Positions 42,475 to 51,537 of a stretch of 64,000 bases of DNA are shown here, one piece after another. Numbering within the stretch: position 1 is the first letter of the stretch; each line of letters opens with the position of its first letter. The notes below the pieces were generated by a model. The model saw only the letters and a list, made by a program, of their open reading frames with translations, made no database searches and was not told the origin of the DNA. This DNA comes from Sphingobium sp. V4 (lineage in GTDB: Bacteria; Pseudomonadota; Alphaproteobacteria; Sphingomonadales; Sphingomonadaceae). The stretch covers positions 1,116,001 through 1,180,000 of the forward strand of contig NZ_CP081001.1 of NCBI RefSeq assembly GCF_029590555.1, given 5' to 3'. Both the position numbers and the translations under genes were made by a program.

Positions 42475-43560
42475 CTAATGAGGGAGCCACTTGCGGGCCC
42501 TCATCTCCGCAAACTGCGCACGCAACATTTCCTCGGTATCGATACAGTCCTGGAACCCATGCGTTCGGGCCTTGATCGTCGACAGGATCGAATGTTGCGG
42601 CGTGACGCTGCCGTGCCGAAGCGCGAAATCGATGAACTGCCAGGATGGGACGATCTGTTCGTATGCGATGTCCGCCAACCCGTGTTTCCGAACGATCCGG
42701 TCCCACGCGTCGGCATGATCCGGCATCACGCTCGCCAGCGGGAAGGGCTGGTGGATCCCGACTTCGACGTCAAACTCCTTCGCAAGCAGGGGCCAGATGA
42801 ATGGCCAGGAGAAAATGTCGCCGTTGGCGATGTTGTAGGTCTCCCCGGCACAGCGCGGTTCGTGGCCAGCCCAATAGATCGCCCGGGCAAGCAGGCGTGC
42901 GTCCGTGGCCTGCTGAAAACAGGGGACGCCGCCGGGGAAACGAAGGGGCTGACCCAATTCCTGGCAAATCGCGGCATAGACGCCCAGTCCTGCGACGCAA
43001 TTCATCGCGTTGCCGATGCCGATGCCGCATAGCAATTGGGGCCGCAGAACAGTGAACTCCCAATCCCGCTCGCTACTTCTCGCGCGGACAAGATTCTCCT
43101 GCTCGAAATAGAAGTTCGGGGCGAAGAACGGTGGATCGGATTCTCGGGCAGGCATCTTTGGCGGACTGAACTGAATGCCGTAGGCCTTGCCGCCCTGGAT
43201 AAGCGAGAGATGGCCAAATTCAACGCCGACGATGTCGAGCGCATCCAGCAGGTTGGTCAGCATCAGGAGGTTCGTTTCGATCTGGTGCTTGGACGACCAG
43301 CCCGCGACAATGTCCGGTTCCTCAAAGAGAGCTGCGTAGACAATCTGCTCGATCCGGTCATGGCCCTTGAGCGCTTCGATCAGACTATCGCGATCCAGGA
43401 GATCGCCGCGCAGGAACCGCATGTTCTCTGTAGGCTGCTCAAGTGGGCGTCGCGCCATCCCCAGCGCCAGCCAGTCCGGGCTCGCGGCAAAATGATCTAT
43501 CGCCGCGCGACCCACCATGCCGCCGCAGCCAACGATCAACGCTTTTCTTGTCTGGGCCAT
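42475..43560 (-). CDS. PRISE-type enone reductase (progesterone 5-beta-reductase/iridoid synthase family)
   Basis: A 361-residue NADPH-dependent member of the atypical SDR group. The cofactor loop is ALIVGCGGMVGRAAI, followed by MARRPLE. The family catalytic motifs are visible: HLSLIQGGKAYGI with the Lys, and FYFEQENLV where the Tyr stands in the NFYYxxED-like motif. PRISE enzymes reduce activated C=C bonds such as the 4-ene of 3-ketosteroids and open-chain enones. It heads the SnoaL, DUF35 and thiolase genes on the minus strand. ATG 43560 has AGGAGG 12 bases upstream. Confidence 0.82.
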   Translation of the reverse strand: MAQTRKALIVGCGGMVGRAAIDHFAASPDWLALGMARRPLEQPTENMRFLRGDLLDRDSLIEALKGHDRIEQIVYAALFEEPDIVAGWSSKHQIETNLLMLTNLLDALDIVGVEFGHLSLIQGGKAYGIQFSPPKMPARESDPPFFAPNFYFEQENLVRARSSERDWEFTVLRPQLLCGIGIGNAMNCVAGLGVYAAICQELGQPLRFPGGVPCFQQATDARLLARAIYWAGHEPRCAGETYNIANGDIFSWPFIWPLLAKEFDVEVGIHQPFPLASVMPDHADAWDRIVRKHGLADIAYEQIVPSWQFIDFALRHGSVTPQHSILSTIKARTHGFQDCIDTEEMLRAQFAEMRARKWLPH

Positions 43561-43760
43561 TACGCGATCCTGCCTCCTTGAAAGCTCATTACGACGCGTG
43601 CCTGCAAGTTTGGATTGTCGCGTTTCCCCGGCAGGCGGCGTCCTCCAGATCTATCGAACGACCTCAACGTCTGCCTGAGTGATGTGCAGGCAACGCGCCA
43701 CCCCCAAGACGTTTCGGATCGAATTTGCCTTTCGGACCCCGATCGAGCCGGCATATGCTG

Positions 43761-44540
43761 TTACGAGTCGATCACCTTGCGTCCGCCACTCACGGGAATG
43801 TTGATCCCCGTGTTCCACGCGCCAGCGCGTGAGCAGAAGAAAATCACGGCGCCGGCAATGTCTTCCGGCGTGCCGACGCGCGCAAGGAAGGGGGACGCTA
43901 CAGCAGCCAGAAAATCGGGGTCCGACAGCGAGTCGGCCGTGAGTTTCGAAGGGAAATATCCGGGCGAGACAGCGTTCACCGAAATGTTGTCCTGCGCTAG
44001 GGCGCGGGCGAGGTGCTCGGTCAACATGAGCAGTCCTGCCTTGCTCGAGCTATAGGAGAAATGCGGGATGCTTCCGGCGCGCATTCCGACGAGCGATGCG
44101 ATGTTGACGACGCGTGCGGGATCTTCCGGTGTTGCCGAGGCTTTCAGGAGCGGCAGCAGGGCCTGTGTGAGCATAAATGGTGCGGTCAGGTTAAGATCCA
44201 CCACACTTTCGAACGACGACCGGGGAAATGAACCGAGCGGATGCTCCACGGAAGTTCCCGCATTGTTTACGAGAATGTCGAGCTTGCCAAGGGGGGCGAG
44301 CTGTGCGACGAGTTCGGCTATTCCCTCATCCGTGCTGACGTCGGCGCGAATTGCGTGGACTTCCCCGAATTTGCTCAACGCCCTCGTCGCGGCATCGAGT
44401 TGTTCCTGCTTGCGCCCGCATATCCAGACCTTCGCACCGGCGCTGGCAAGGCCCTCCGCAATCATTTCACCGATACCGGCCGTTCCGCCCGTCACCAGCG
44501 CCATCTTGTCGCTTATGCCGAAAAGACTGCTAACATCCAT
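43761..44540 (-). CDS. short-chain dehydrogenase/reductase
   Basis: A 259-residue classical SDR. ALVTGGTAGIGEMIAEGLAS is the cofactor loop, ICGRKQEQ (Arg after strand 2) suggests NADP use, and LVNNAGTSVEHPLG, VNIASLVGM and YSSSKAGLLM follow with catalytic Ser, Tyr and Lys. VSPGYFPSKLT is typical of the C-terminal part. It resembles beta-ketoacyl reductase and hydroxyacyl/hydroxysteroid dehydrogenase types. It precedes the PRISE gene by 200 bp on the same strand. ATG 44540 has AGGATG upstream. Confidence 0.87.
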   Translation of the reverse strand: MDVSSLFGISDKMALVTGGTAGIGEMIAEGLASAGAKVWICGRKQEQLDAATRALSKFGEVHAIRADVSTDEGIAELVAQLAPLGKLDILVNNAGTSVEHPLGSFPRSSFESVVDLNLTAPFMLTQALLPLLKASATPEDPARVVNIASLVGMRAGSIPHFSYSSSKAGLLMLTEHLARALAQDNISVNAVSPGYFPSKLTADSLSDPDFLAAVASPFLARVGTPEDIAGAVIFFCSRAGAWNTGINIPVSGGRKVIDS

Positions 44541-44707
44541 AATTTCATCCTATCGAGGCGGTGATGGGCTTTACTCTCAAGCGGGCGGCCGTGGCGCTCG
44601 GATCAGGGCAATGCTGATTCAAAGGCCGCGGTCACATTTTATTATGCTGTGCCAATGATCGATGGAGAGCCATGGGTGACGGCGATCCGCTATCGTTAAA
44701 ACGGACG

Positions 44708-44740
44708 AAGGCCGGCGCGATGCGAGATCGCGCCGGCCTT
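44708..44740 (-). terminator. hairpin after the TonB receptor gene
   Basis: AAGGCCGGCGCGA pairs perfectly (13 bp) with TCGCGCCGGCCTT across a 7-nt loop. It starts 7 bp beyond the receptor stop codon, as expected for a terminator. The T tract is short. Confidence 0.6.
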
Positions 44741-44747
44741 CTTGGTA

Positions 44748-47219
44748 TTAGAACCGGGCGGTTAGCTGAAGGCTGATTTCCCGAGGACGGTTGAAGTATG
44801 CGTTATACTGGCCTTCCGAAGGCTGCCGTGGGAAATCCAGGGCGTACCAAGCCTTGTATGCATCGGTAAGATTTCGCACGTTCAACGCCAGTTCGTACTT
44901 ATCATCCGAAGTGGAAACCGCGACTGACGTGTTGACCCGCCAGTATCCCTTTACAAACATACGCGGGTCGAGACCGTCGGTGACATTCTGTCCGCCCGTG
45001 TAGATCGCATTTGCGCCAAGCCGTCCCTTGAACGAGGAACCGAGTTCCTTCTCGTACGTGAAACCAAAGGAGCCGGCCCATTTGGGCGAGCGGGGCAAAG
45101 TCTTACCGCTGAGGTCCTGCACACCGGCAGCAGAACCAACCGGCGTAACGCAGCCGGTGCCGATCGTGGCCTGTCCGGTATAGCAGGTTGCATTGGGGAA
45201 GCTCTTATAATGCGTATCGTTGTAGCCAATTGCCGCATCAAAGCTGAGGTCAGGGGTGACCTGGTAGGAAAGGCTGCCTTCCACGCCCTGCTGGAGCGAA
45301 GAAGCCGCGTTGGCAACGAGGAAGGTGAATACGCCATTGACCTCAACCAGCGCGGACACCTGCTGGTTCGTGATCTTGTAGCGATAGGCCGTCGCTTCCA
45401 CACGCAGCTTGCGGTCCAGCAACTGGGCCTTGTAGCCGATCTCGAAGCCGCGGGTCTTTTCCGGAGCGAACTCGGTATTCTCCGGTGTAAAGATCGAACT
45501 GAACACCGGCGGTGCCGAGAAGCCGCCCGACTTATAGCCGGTCTTGTAAGCGCCGTAAATTGTCTGATTCTGGCTCGGATGCCAGGTCAGCGTCGCTTCA
45601 GGCGATACGTTGTAGTAGTATTTCGAACGATCGAAATACTGCCCCGCGGGGTAGACGCTCGTCACCAGCGGGTGGCGCCAGGAGTTGCCCGAGTGGTCGC
45701 TATTATTCTCGGCCGTCCAACGCGCGCCGGCATCGAACTCGAGAGTATCCAGGATTTTCCAGCGAGCCTGACCGAACAGCGAGAAGGTCTCGGTACCTTG
45801 GTTGATGTCGCGGGTGTAATTGTAATAGCGGCCCGTCGCAGGATCCTGCGCCTGGAAGGTCTGCAGCGAGTTCGAGATGTTGGTCTGGTGCTGCTTGGAA
45901 TAGTATCCGCCGACAACGAAGTTGATTGGCATGTCGAACTTGGTGGTGATTCGCGCTTCCTGCGAGAACCCCCAGGCGTCTTCGGAGTTGCTGGTCAGGT
46001 TCGCGCCGAGATCGTTAAAGTAGGAGTTGCCCGAACCCGCATAATTGAGATCATAATAGCCGCTGATCAGGCTGACATCCAGATGATCGGTTGTGTAGCC
46101 GATCTCCAGTGAGGCGATCTGTGCGTCCGTAGTGATGTAAGGGATGCCGCCATTGGCGCCCGGCATGTTGGTCGCGAGCAGCGGCGGCACGCCCGAAAGC
46201 AGATTGTGCTGGTCGCCCTTGCAGTTGGTGTGAGTCATGGGAACGCCGATGCTGACCGGTGTGGTCGCGCCGTTCACGCAGACGCTTTCAGAGATGCCCG
46301 TGTCGCTGCCTCCGTCGCGGTGATAGTGCAGCCGCGAATATTTGCCTTTGAAGCTCAATTCCGGGGTGGGCTTCCACACCACCGTGATGCGGCCGCCCTG
46401 ATTGCTGTCAACCGGGCCGCGGGGGTGGATGGCGCCCGGGACGGGGAGGTTGAGGTTTCCGAAAGCGTTGGTATAGCCAGTGCCCGGGGCGCCGGTTCCA
46501 TTGGCATTGGTGCCGAAATAGGGGTTCACCGCATAGCCGACGGCATCGTTGACCAGATAGCCATCCATCTTGTTGATGCGGCCCGCCAGCCGAACCGAGA
46601 GGTTATCGGTCAACGGTATCGAAACAGCGCCTTCCACGGTCCGCTCGCGCGCGTTGAACTCATAGGAGCCGCGCACGAATCCGGTCAGCGCCGAACCCGG
46701 ATCCACCGTGCTGATCGAAACCACGCCAGCCGGGCTATTCTTGCCGTAGAACAGGGCCTGGGGTCCCTTGAGCACCTCGACCTGGCTGATGTCGAACATC
46801 CCGAGCGGGATCATACGGCCGCGCGCGAGGAACACGTTGTCCATGTTCATCAGCACGGTCTGCTTGATGCCGACGTCAGTTGCCGTGGTTCCGATACCGC
46901 GGATGACGAAGCCGCCGCCGTTGCCGCTCGAGGACTGGTTCACCGTCACGAACGGGATGTTCTCGGAGATCTTGGAAATATCGGTCGCGTTTGCCCGCGC
47001 GAGCGATTCTCCGCTGACGACGTTGACCTGAACTGGCACGTCCAGCAACCGTTCAGTTGAACGGCGAGCGGTCACGACGATATCGCCCACTCCCTGTTCG
47101 GATTCGGCTTGTCCTGAATTCGCGGCCGCCTGATCCGCTTCCGCGGCAACAGCGGGCGCAGACAGGCTCGCCAGAGCCGTTGAGCACGCCAATAGCAACC
47201 GCCGCGAATATCCCCTCAT
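44748..47219 (-). CDS. TonB-dependent outer-membrane receptor
   Basis: An 823-residue receptor for active uptake through the outer membrane. Residues 1 to about 25 form a signal peptide (MRGYSRRLLLACSTALAS). A TonB-box-like DIVVTARRSTERL follows. The plug domain includes VPVQVNVVSG, VIRGIGTTATDVG and EVLKGPQALFYGKNSPAGVV, and the rest is a beta barrel ending in RPREISLQLTARF with the usual terminal Phe. ATG 47219 has GGGAG upstream. An operator-like motif lies 56 bp before it, so the uptake gene appears to be co-regulated with the catabolic genes. Ligand unknown; receptors of this group in sphingomonads often serve hydrophobic or aromatic substrates. Confidence 0.92.
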   Translation of the reverse strand: MRGYSRRLLLACSTALASLSAPAVAAEADQAAANSGQAESEQGVGDIVVTARRSTERLLDVPVQVNVVSGESLARANATDISKISENIPFVTVNQSSSGNGGGFVIRGIGTTATDVGIKQTVLMNMDNVFLARGRMIPLGMFDISQVEVLKGPQALFYGKNSPAGVVSISTVDPGSALTGFVRGSYEFNARERTVEGAVSIPLTDNLSVRLAGRINKMDGYLVNDAVGYAVNPYFGTNANGTGAPGTGYTNAFGNLNLPVPGAIHPRGPVDSNQGGRITVVWKPTPELSFKGKYSRLHYHRDGGSDTGISESVCVNGATTPVSIGVPMTHTNCKGDQHNLLSGVPPLLATNMPGANGGIPYITTDAQIASLEIGYTTDHLDVSLISGYYDLNYAGSGNSYFNDLGANLTSNSEDAWGFSQEARITTKFDMPINFVVGGYYSKQHQTNISNSLQTFQAQDPATGRYYNYTRDINQGTETFSLFGQARWKILDTLEFDAGARWTAENNSDHSGNSWRHPLVTSVYPAGQYFDRSKYYYNVSPEATLTWHPSQNQTIYGAYKTGYKSGGFSAPPVFSSIFTPENTEFAPEKTRGFEIGYKAQLLDRKLRVEATAYRYKITNQQVSALVEVNGVFTFLVANAASSLQQGVEGSLSYQVTPDLSFDAAIGYNDTHYKSFPNATCYTGQATIGTGCVTPVGSAAGVQDLSGKTLPRSPKWAGSFGFTYEKELGSSFKGRLGANAIYTGGQNVTDGLDPRMFVKGYWRVNTSVAVSTSDDKYELALNVRNLTDAYKAWYALDFPRQPSEGQYNAYFNRPREISLQLTARF

Positions 47220-47275
47220 AATCCACTCCCTTTGTAGAGGCGGCAACAGTTGCCGCAAGACCACGCCGCGCGTTC

Positions 47276-47291
47276 AACCGCCCGGTCAGTT
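47276..47291 (+). promoter_or_regulatory. operator-like motif before the TonB receptor
   Basis: AACCGCCCGGTCAGTT fits the recurring motif with changes at positions 6 and 13. It is 56 bp before ATG 47219. Confidence 0.5.
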
Positions 47292-47816
47292 AAAACCGCA
47301 ATACGCAGGGGACGAATAGTCTGTCAAGGCTGCTAGGAAATCGGTTGCATAGCCTGATCGTCCGCGCTGACCCAGCCAGCCTCCGCCTTTCACAGGCCGC
47401 CAGTCTCCGACGCGCCCAAGTGCCAAATCCCATTGGCACCTATGGCGATGCTCGCGCAAAACGGCGCGCCGAAACTCACTGCAACTTGTTTAAGGCAATT
47501 GCTCTTCGGGGCGAGGCCGCAAGATTGGGCTTATCCTTCCCTCCGGGGAGCGTCCCAGAAATTGGGTTGGAAGCTGATCTGGATAGAAGTTCTCGAATCA
47601 AAAGAGAAATTTCCCAGGCATTCACATTTCTCTATCCGAGAACGTCGGGTCGAACATGCGTAATGCGATCAGCTTTTCGGTGTCAAATTAGATGTTCTAT
47701 TCTGGAACGTGGCTTTGTACCTTGGGTGCCTGGGAAATTCTTGTTTCGTTAGATTCGCGGAATGCGGCCGCGCTCAGGCCCTGATGCGCCGGGTGAGCAT
47801 GTTCCCAGCCACGAGT
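47292..47816. other. 525-bp divergent intergenic region without a supported gene
   Basis: Frames of 76-135 residues exist but lack recognisable motifs and ribosome-binding sites. I read the stretch as promoter and spacer DNA between the divergent receptor and the dehydrogenase operon. Confidence 0.4.
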
Positions 47817-47832
47817 AGCCATATGGTTGGTT
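47817..47832 (-). promoter_or_regulatory. operator-like motif before the fused dehydrogenase operon
   Basis: On the minus strand this reads AACCAACCATATGGCT, matching the recurring consensus except for the C in the last half-site. It is 81 bp before ATG 47914. Confidence 0.55.
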
Positions 47833-47913
47833 GACAAATCGCAAAGTTTGGCGAAGTGGAATGAAGGCCCGAAGCGGTAAGGGCTTTGACATTCGACTAG
47901 GGAAATGCGGTCA

Positions 47914-50283
47914 ATGAGTGAAAATCAGACAGATGAGCAGCGGTTACTCCAGGATACGGTATCGCGCTTTTTTTCTGATAATTACGTTTTTGATGAACGG
48001 CGCACTATGGATTCGGAGCGCCAGGCATTCGATCCGGCCGTCTGGAATTCCATGGTGGAAATGGGCCTTATGGGTCTCCCGTTTCCGGAGGATCTTGGCG
48101 GGTTCTCTGGCAGTCTGCTAGACGTCCAAATCGTCACGCAGGCGTTGGGGCGGTCTCTTGTCAGGGAGCCGTGGCTGGCCTCTACAGTCTTGTCCGGCCG
48201 CGTGGTGGTCGAGGTCGCTAATCCCGAGCAGCAACGTGAGATTATCCCTGCAATCGCCAGCGGCGAACGTCGCTTGTCGTTTGGATATCAGGAGGGGCGT
48301 AGCCGCTGGAATCACGCGAATGTCGGAATGCGTGCCGAGCCCCGCGATGGGGGGTGGCGACTCAACGGGAGCAAGGCGCTCGTCACGGGCGCGCAGGGAG
48401 CGGATTCTCTTCTGCTGACAGTTCGCACCGACGGCGGACAATGCGACCGGGATGGCATCTCCCTTTTCCTGGTTGATACCGACACTCCTGGAATCACTCG
48501 GCGGGATTACTACACGATTGACGGCGCGTCGGCATCCGACATCACTTTGTGCGATGTCGACATCCCGGCTGCCGCCTTGCTTGGTGAGCGCGGCAAAGCG
48601 CTTGATGGTGTTGAGCGTGCCCTCGATTATGCAATTCTGGCGTTGTGCGGTGACGCTGTAGGCGCCATGCAGGCGATGCTCGAAAAGACGATAGAGTATG
48701 CCAAGACGCGAATCGCCTTCGGTGTATCGCTCTCTCAACAGCAGATTATTCGACATCGGCTGGTCGATATGGCGGTCGAGATTGAACACGCGGCTGCAAT
48801 CTCCGAAGCGGCGGCAAAAGCATTGATCCACGGCAGCCCGCGGGGTCGGCTGCTGGTGGCTGCGGCCAAGGCGCTTGTGGGTCGGGAGAGCCGGTCGGTC
48901 GCGCAGTGGGCCGTCCAGTTGCACGGAGCGATCGGTTACACCGATGAGCTTGATATCGGGCATTATTTCCGTCGCCTTACCCAGTTCGATATCCAGTTCG
49001 GCAACCGCGACTATCACCTCCGCAGATATGCTCATCTTCGTAAATCGGCGGGTGAAGATGGTCGAGCGATGTTCCAGCTTGATGAATTGACCGGAGAGGA
49101 TCTGGCTTTTCGGGACGAAGTTCGGGCGTTCCTCACCGAAGCGGTTACCCCCGAAATGAAAATCGCCCGGGAACGGACGATGTGGGCCTTCTCGGAATTT
49201 GAGCTTTCCCGGGCATGGCAGAAAAAGCTGGCCAAGCGGGGCTGGGCCGTTCCCAACTGGCCGACTGAGTATGGTGGTACAGGCTGGTCGACGAACCAGC
49301 ATCTGATATGGTCGCTGGAGAGTGCTCGCGCCAAGGCTCCGCTTTGGGTGAACATGGGGCAGACTCTGTGTGCACCCTGCATTATGGCGTTCGGCAGCGA
49401 TGCTCAGAAAGATGAGTTCCTGCCGCGCATTCGCGATGGAGAAGATTGCTGGGCTCAAGGCTATTCCGAGCCAGGCGCGGGATCTGATTTGGCGAATTTG
49501 CAGTTGCGGGCCGTCGCCGACGGCGATGATTACATCCTCAACGGATCGAAAATCTGGACGACCCAGGCACATAACGCGAATAGAATATTTTGCTTGGTAC
49601 GCACATCAACCGAAGCGCGAAAGCAGCAGGGGATCACGTTCCTGCTTGTGGATCGCGACACCCCGGGCATCACCGTCAGGCCAATTTTGAACCTGGCGGG
49701 AGAGCATGATTTCAATCAGGTGTTCTTCGATGATGTCAGGGTTCCCAAGTCGCGCCGGCTTGGGGAGGAGGGAGAAGGCTGGACTGTCGCGAGGCACCTT
49801 CTTAAATTTGAACATGGCGGCAATATGAACGTCGTGTTCGAGTTGGAGAGCCGGGTGGCGCGTCTTGAGGCCGTCGGACGCGCTGAAAGCGATGGACGTG
49901 GCGCTTCGCTGCTGGACGACTCGGATTTCGAACTTCGCTTTGCAGAAGTGGCCGTGGACGCAGAAGCTGTGCTTGCGGCCGCCAAGCGGACGATCGATAC
50001 GGCTCGAAGCGGCGGCGCGCCCGGCGCTCTACCCGAACTGCGCAATATTCGCCTGCGAGAGGTAAGCATGCGTCTCACTGAAATGATACTGGATGCTGTC
50101 GGTCCCTATGGCTTGGCCGAGCAGGGCGAGGCCAGGAATGCGTTGTCATCGACTCCCGCGATCGGGGCCGAACACCACCGTATGCCGACCGGCTTCTACA
50201 TGGCGCAGCGGGCGGCGACGATCGCGGGCGGAACGCCGGAAATTCATCGCAATAATCTGGCCAAGCATTTGCTCGGACTCTAG
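47914..50283 (+). CDS. fused double acyl-CoA dehydrogenase (FadE34-like architecture)
   Basis: A 789-residue protein made of two acyl-CoA dehydrogenase units. Unit 1 (about 1-370) is divergent: no SEPGAGS motif, but QQQIIRHRLVDMAVEIEHA and QLHGAIGYTDELDIGHYFRR are present. Unit 2 (about 395-789) has QGYSEPGAGSDLANLQLRA, the KIWTTQAH segment, the FFDDVRVPKSRR segment and the closing IAGGTPEIHRNNLAKHLLGL. Such tandem proteins replace the alpha2beta2 pairs of sterol side-chain oxidation; FadE34 is a known fused example. ATG 47914 is preferred over ATG 47905 because AGGG sits ten bases before it. It leads the operon to sucD. Confidence 0.88.
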   Translation: MSENQTDEQRLLQDTVSRFFSDNYVFDERRTMDSERQAFDPAVWNSMVEMGLMGLPFPEDLGGFSGSLLDVQIVTQALGRSLVREPWLASTVLSGRVVVEVANPEQQREIIPAIASGERRLSFGYQEGRSRWNHANVGMRAEPRDGGWRLNGSKALVTGAQGADSLLLTVRTDGGQCDRDGISLFLVDTDTPGITRRDYYTIDGASASDITLCDVDIPAAALLGERGKALDGVERALDYAILALCGDAVGAMQAMLEKTIEYAKTRIAFGVSLSQQQIIRHRLVDMAVEIEHAAAISEAAAKALIHGSPRGRLLVAAAKALVGRESRSVAQWAVQLHGAIGYTDELDIGHYFRRLTQFDIQFGNRDYHLRRYAHLRKSAGEDGRAMFQLDELTGEDLAFRDEVRAFLTEAVTPEMKIARERTMWAFSEFELSRAWQKKLAKRGWAVPNWPTEYGGTGWSTNQHLIWSLESARAKAPLWVNMGQTLCAPCIMAFGSDAQKDEFLPRIRDGEDCWAQGYSEPGAGSDLANLQLRAVADGDDYILNGSKIWTTQAHNANRIFCLVRTSTEARKQQGITFLLVDRDTPGITVRPILNLAGEHDFNQVFFDDVRVPKSRRLGEEGEGWTVARHLLKFEHGGNMNVVFELESRVARLEAVGRAESDGRGASLLDDSDFELRFAEVAVDAEAVLAAAKRTIDTARSGGAPGALPELRNIRLREVSMRLTEMILDAVGPYGLAEQGEARNALSSTPAIGAEHHRMPTGFYMAQRAATIAGGTPEIHRNNLAKHLLGL

Positions 50284-50332
50284 ACGAGCCGCATGGTCGA
50301 CGGATTGACATATCTGGTTGGCATCGTTTATC

Positions 50333-50348
50333 AAACAACCAGTTGGCT
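50333..50348 (+). promoter_or_regulatory. operator-like motif before the KshA-like gene
   Basis: AAACAACCAGTTGGCT is a degenerate copy of the recurring motif, 26 bp before ATG 50375. Its CAACCAG also pairs with CTGGTTG at 50314-50320, so a hairpin is an alternative reading. Confidence 0.4.
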
Positions 50349-50374
50349 GATACATCCTCTGGGGAGAAGCAAGA

Positions 50375-51463
50375 ATGAAACTGGTCTCAACATTTCCGAA
50401 AGATCCATACCCCACCGGGTGGTTCATTATTGGCCGTTCGCATGAACTTGTGGCCGGCAACGTTCAGGCCGTCGAGTATTTCGGCGAGAAACTGGTGATC
50501 TGGCGCGGCAAGAAGTCGGGAAAGGTCTATTGCCAGGATGCGTTCTGCCTCCATATGGGAGCCCATCGCGGCGTCCGCGGATGGGTCACGGGGGACGATC
50601 TGGCATGCCCATGGCATGGATGGGAATGGGACGGTGAGGGCCGGAACAGCTGCATTCCTTACGGCTCGAAGCAGGCCAAGAAGGGCGTCAAGATCCGCAC
50701 CTATCCGGTGGTGGAATGGTGCGGCAATATCATGGTCTGGTATGCGCCCGAAGAGGGCGAACCGGCCTGGCAACTGCCCGAGGTTTCCGAATATGGCCGC
50801 GAAGGGTGGTATTCGCCCGAGATGCGGACATGGGATGTCAAGTGCCATCCGCAGCATCCTGTTGAGAATGCTTGTGATTTTGCGCACATTCATTATATCC
50901 ATGGCTCCTCGGAACCGGCCCGCCAGGATTACTTCCGTACATTCAAGCACCTGTTCTTCTCCAAGATTGATGTACTTTACGGTGGGGGTAAGGACGCTAA
51001 CTTCCTCACTCCGGCTGGAGGGAAGATCGCGAGTTTCCGGACAGTCCATGCCGGCCTTCCGATCGCTATCATCCGGTGGGACGACGGGCTGTGGCCGACC
51101 GCTCTGATCACTTGCTTCACGCCGATCGACGACAAGCGCATCCGCTATTTCTTCCAGCTCATGTCCAAGCGTGGCGAGGGCGAGGTTGGCGATGCATGGC
51201 AGGGACGTGCCGCGCGTATGTTGCAGCTTCAGCTGAAGGTGGCTGAGGAGGATTTCTTCATCTGGGAAAATATGAAGACCATGGATGCGCCGGCCTACGA
51301 GATGACGGAGACCGGGCCATATACCGATCTGCGGCATTGGGCGTCGCAATTCTATCCGTCGACCGCGGCGAGTTATGTGCCGGATCCGAACAACGCTCTC
51401 CAGGAAGGAGAGGGTGATGAGAATACCGGCAGGATCGCGCTCCGGGAAAAAAATGCAGCATAA
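50375..51463 (+). CDS. Rieske oxygenase, KshA/cholesterol-desaturase-like
   Basis: A 362-residue Rieske monooxygenase of the KshA/DAF-36 type. It begins YPTGWFIIGRSHEL. The Rieske ligands are FCLHMGAHRG (about residue 58) and CPWHGWEWDGEG (about 77). The mononuclear iron ligands lie in VENACDFAHIHYIHG, where the two His residues are visible. KshA hydroxylates C9 of 3-ketosteroids, and related enzymes desaturate sterols at C7. The protein is normal in length and needs a reductase; none is in the window, though a [2Fe-2S] ferredoxin lies two genes on. The steroid assignment is a family-level inference. Confidence 0.85.
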   Translation: MKLVSTFPKDPYPTGWFIIGRSHELVAGNVQAVEYFGEKLVIWRGKKSGKVYCQDAFCLHMGAHRGVRGWVTGDDLACPWHGWEWDGEGRNSCIPYGSKQAKKGVKIRTYPVVEWCGNIMVWYAPEEGEPAWQLPEVSEYGREGWYSPEMRTWDVKCHPQHPVENACDFAHIHYIHGSSEPARQDYFRTFKHLFFSKIDVLYGGGKDANFLTPAGGKIASFRTVHAGLPIAIIRWDDGLWPTALITCFTPIDDKRIRYFFQLMSKRGEGEVGDAWQGRAARMLQLQLKVAEEDFFIWENMKTMDAPAYEMTETGPYTDLRHWASQFYPSTAASYVPDPNNALQEGEGDENTGRIALREKNAA

Positions 51464-51537
51464 TAAAATTGCATGAACTTTTGAAGATCCCCATCGTCGC
51501 GCCCAGCGGCGATGCGGACTGCTAGCTCGCAATTTTC

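Noticed and set aside
45210..46112. Plus-strand open frame of 300 residues inside the TonB receptor
   Set aside because: It is an antisense shadow of a high-GC gene. The minus-strand receptor reading has a signal peptide, plug motifs and a proper C-terminus.
47345..47752. Plus-strand open frame of 135 residues in the receptor/dehydrogenase gap
   Set aside because: There is no ribosome-binding site, the composition is irregular and no motif is seen. It is better read as spacer DNA.
48118..49572. Minus-strand open frame of 484 residues
   Set aside because: It is antisense to the fused acyl-CoA dehydrogenase, whose two domains are unmistakable. The frame has no recognisable domain.
36498..51463. 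A complete steroid degradation cluster
   Set aside because: No 3-ketosteroid dehydrogenase, KshB-type reductase or extradiol ring-cleavage dioxygenase is present in the window, so only a partial, side-chain-like pathway can be claimed.
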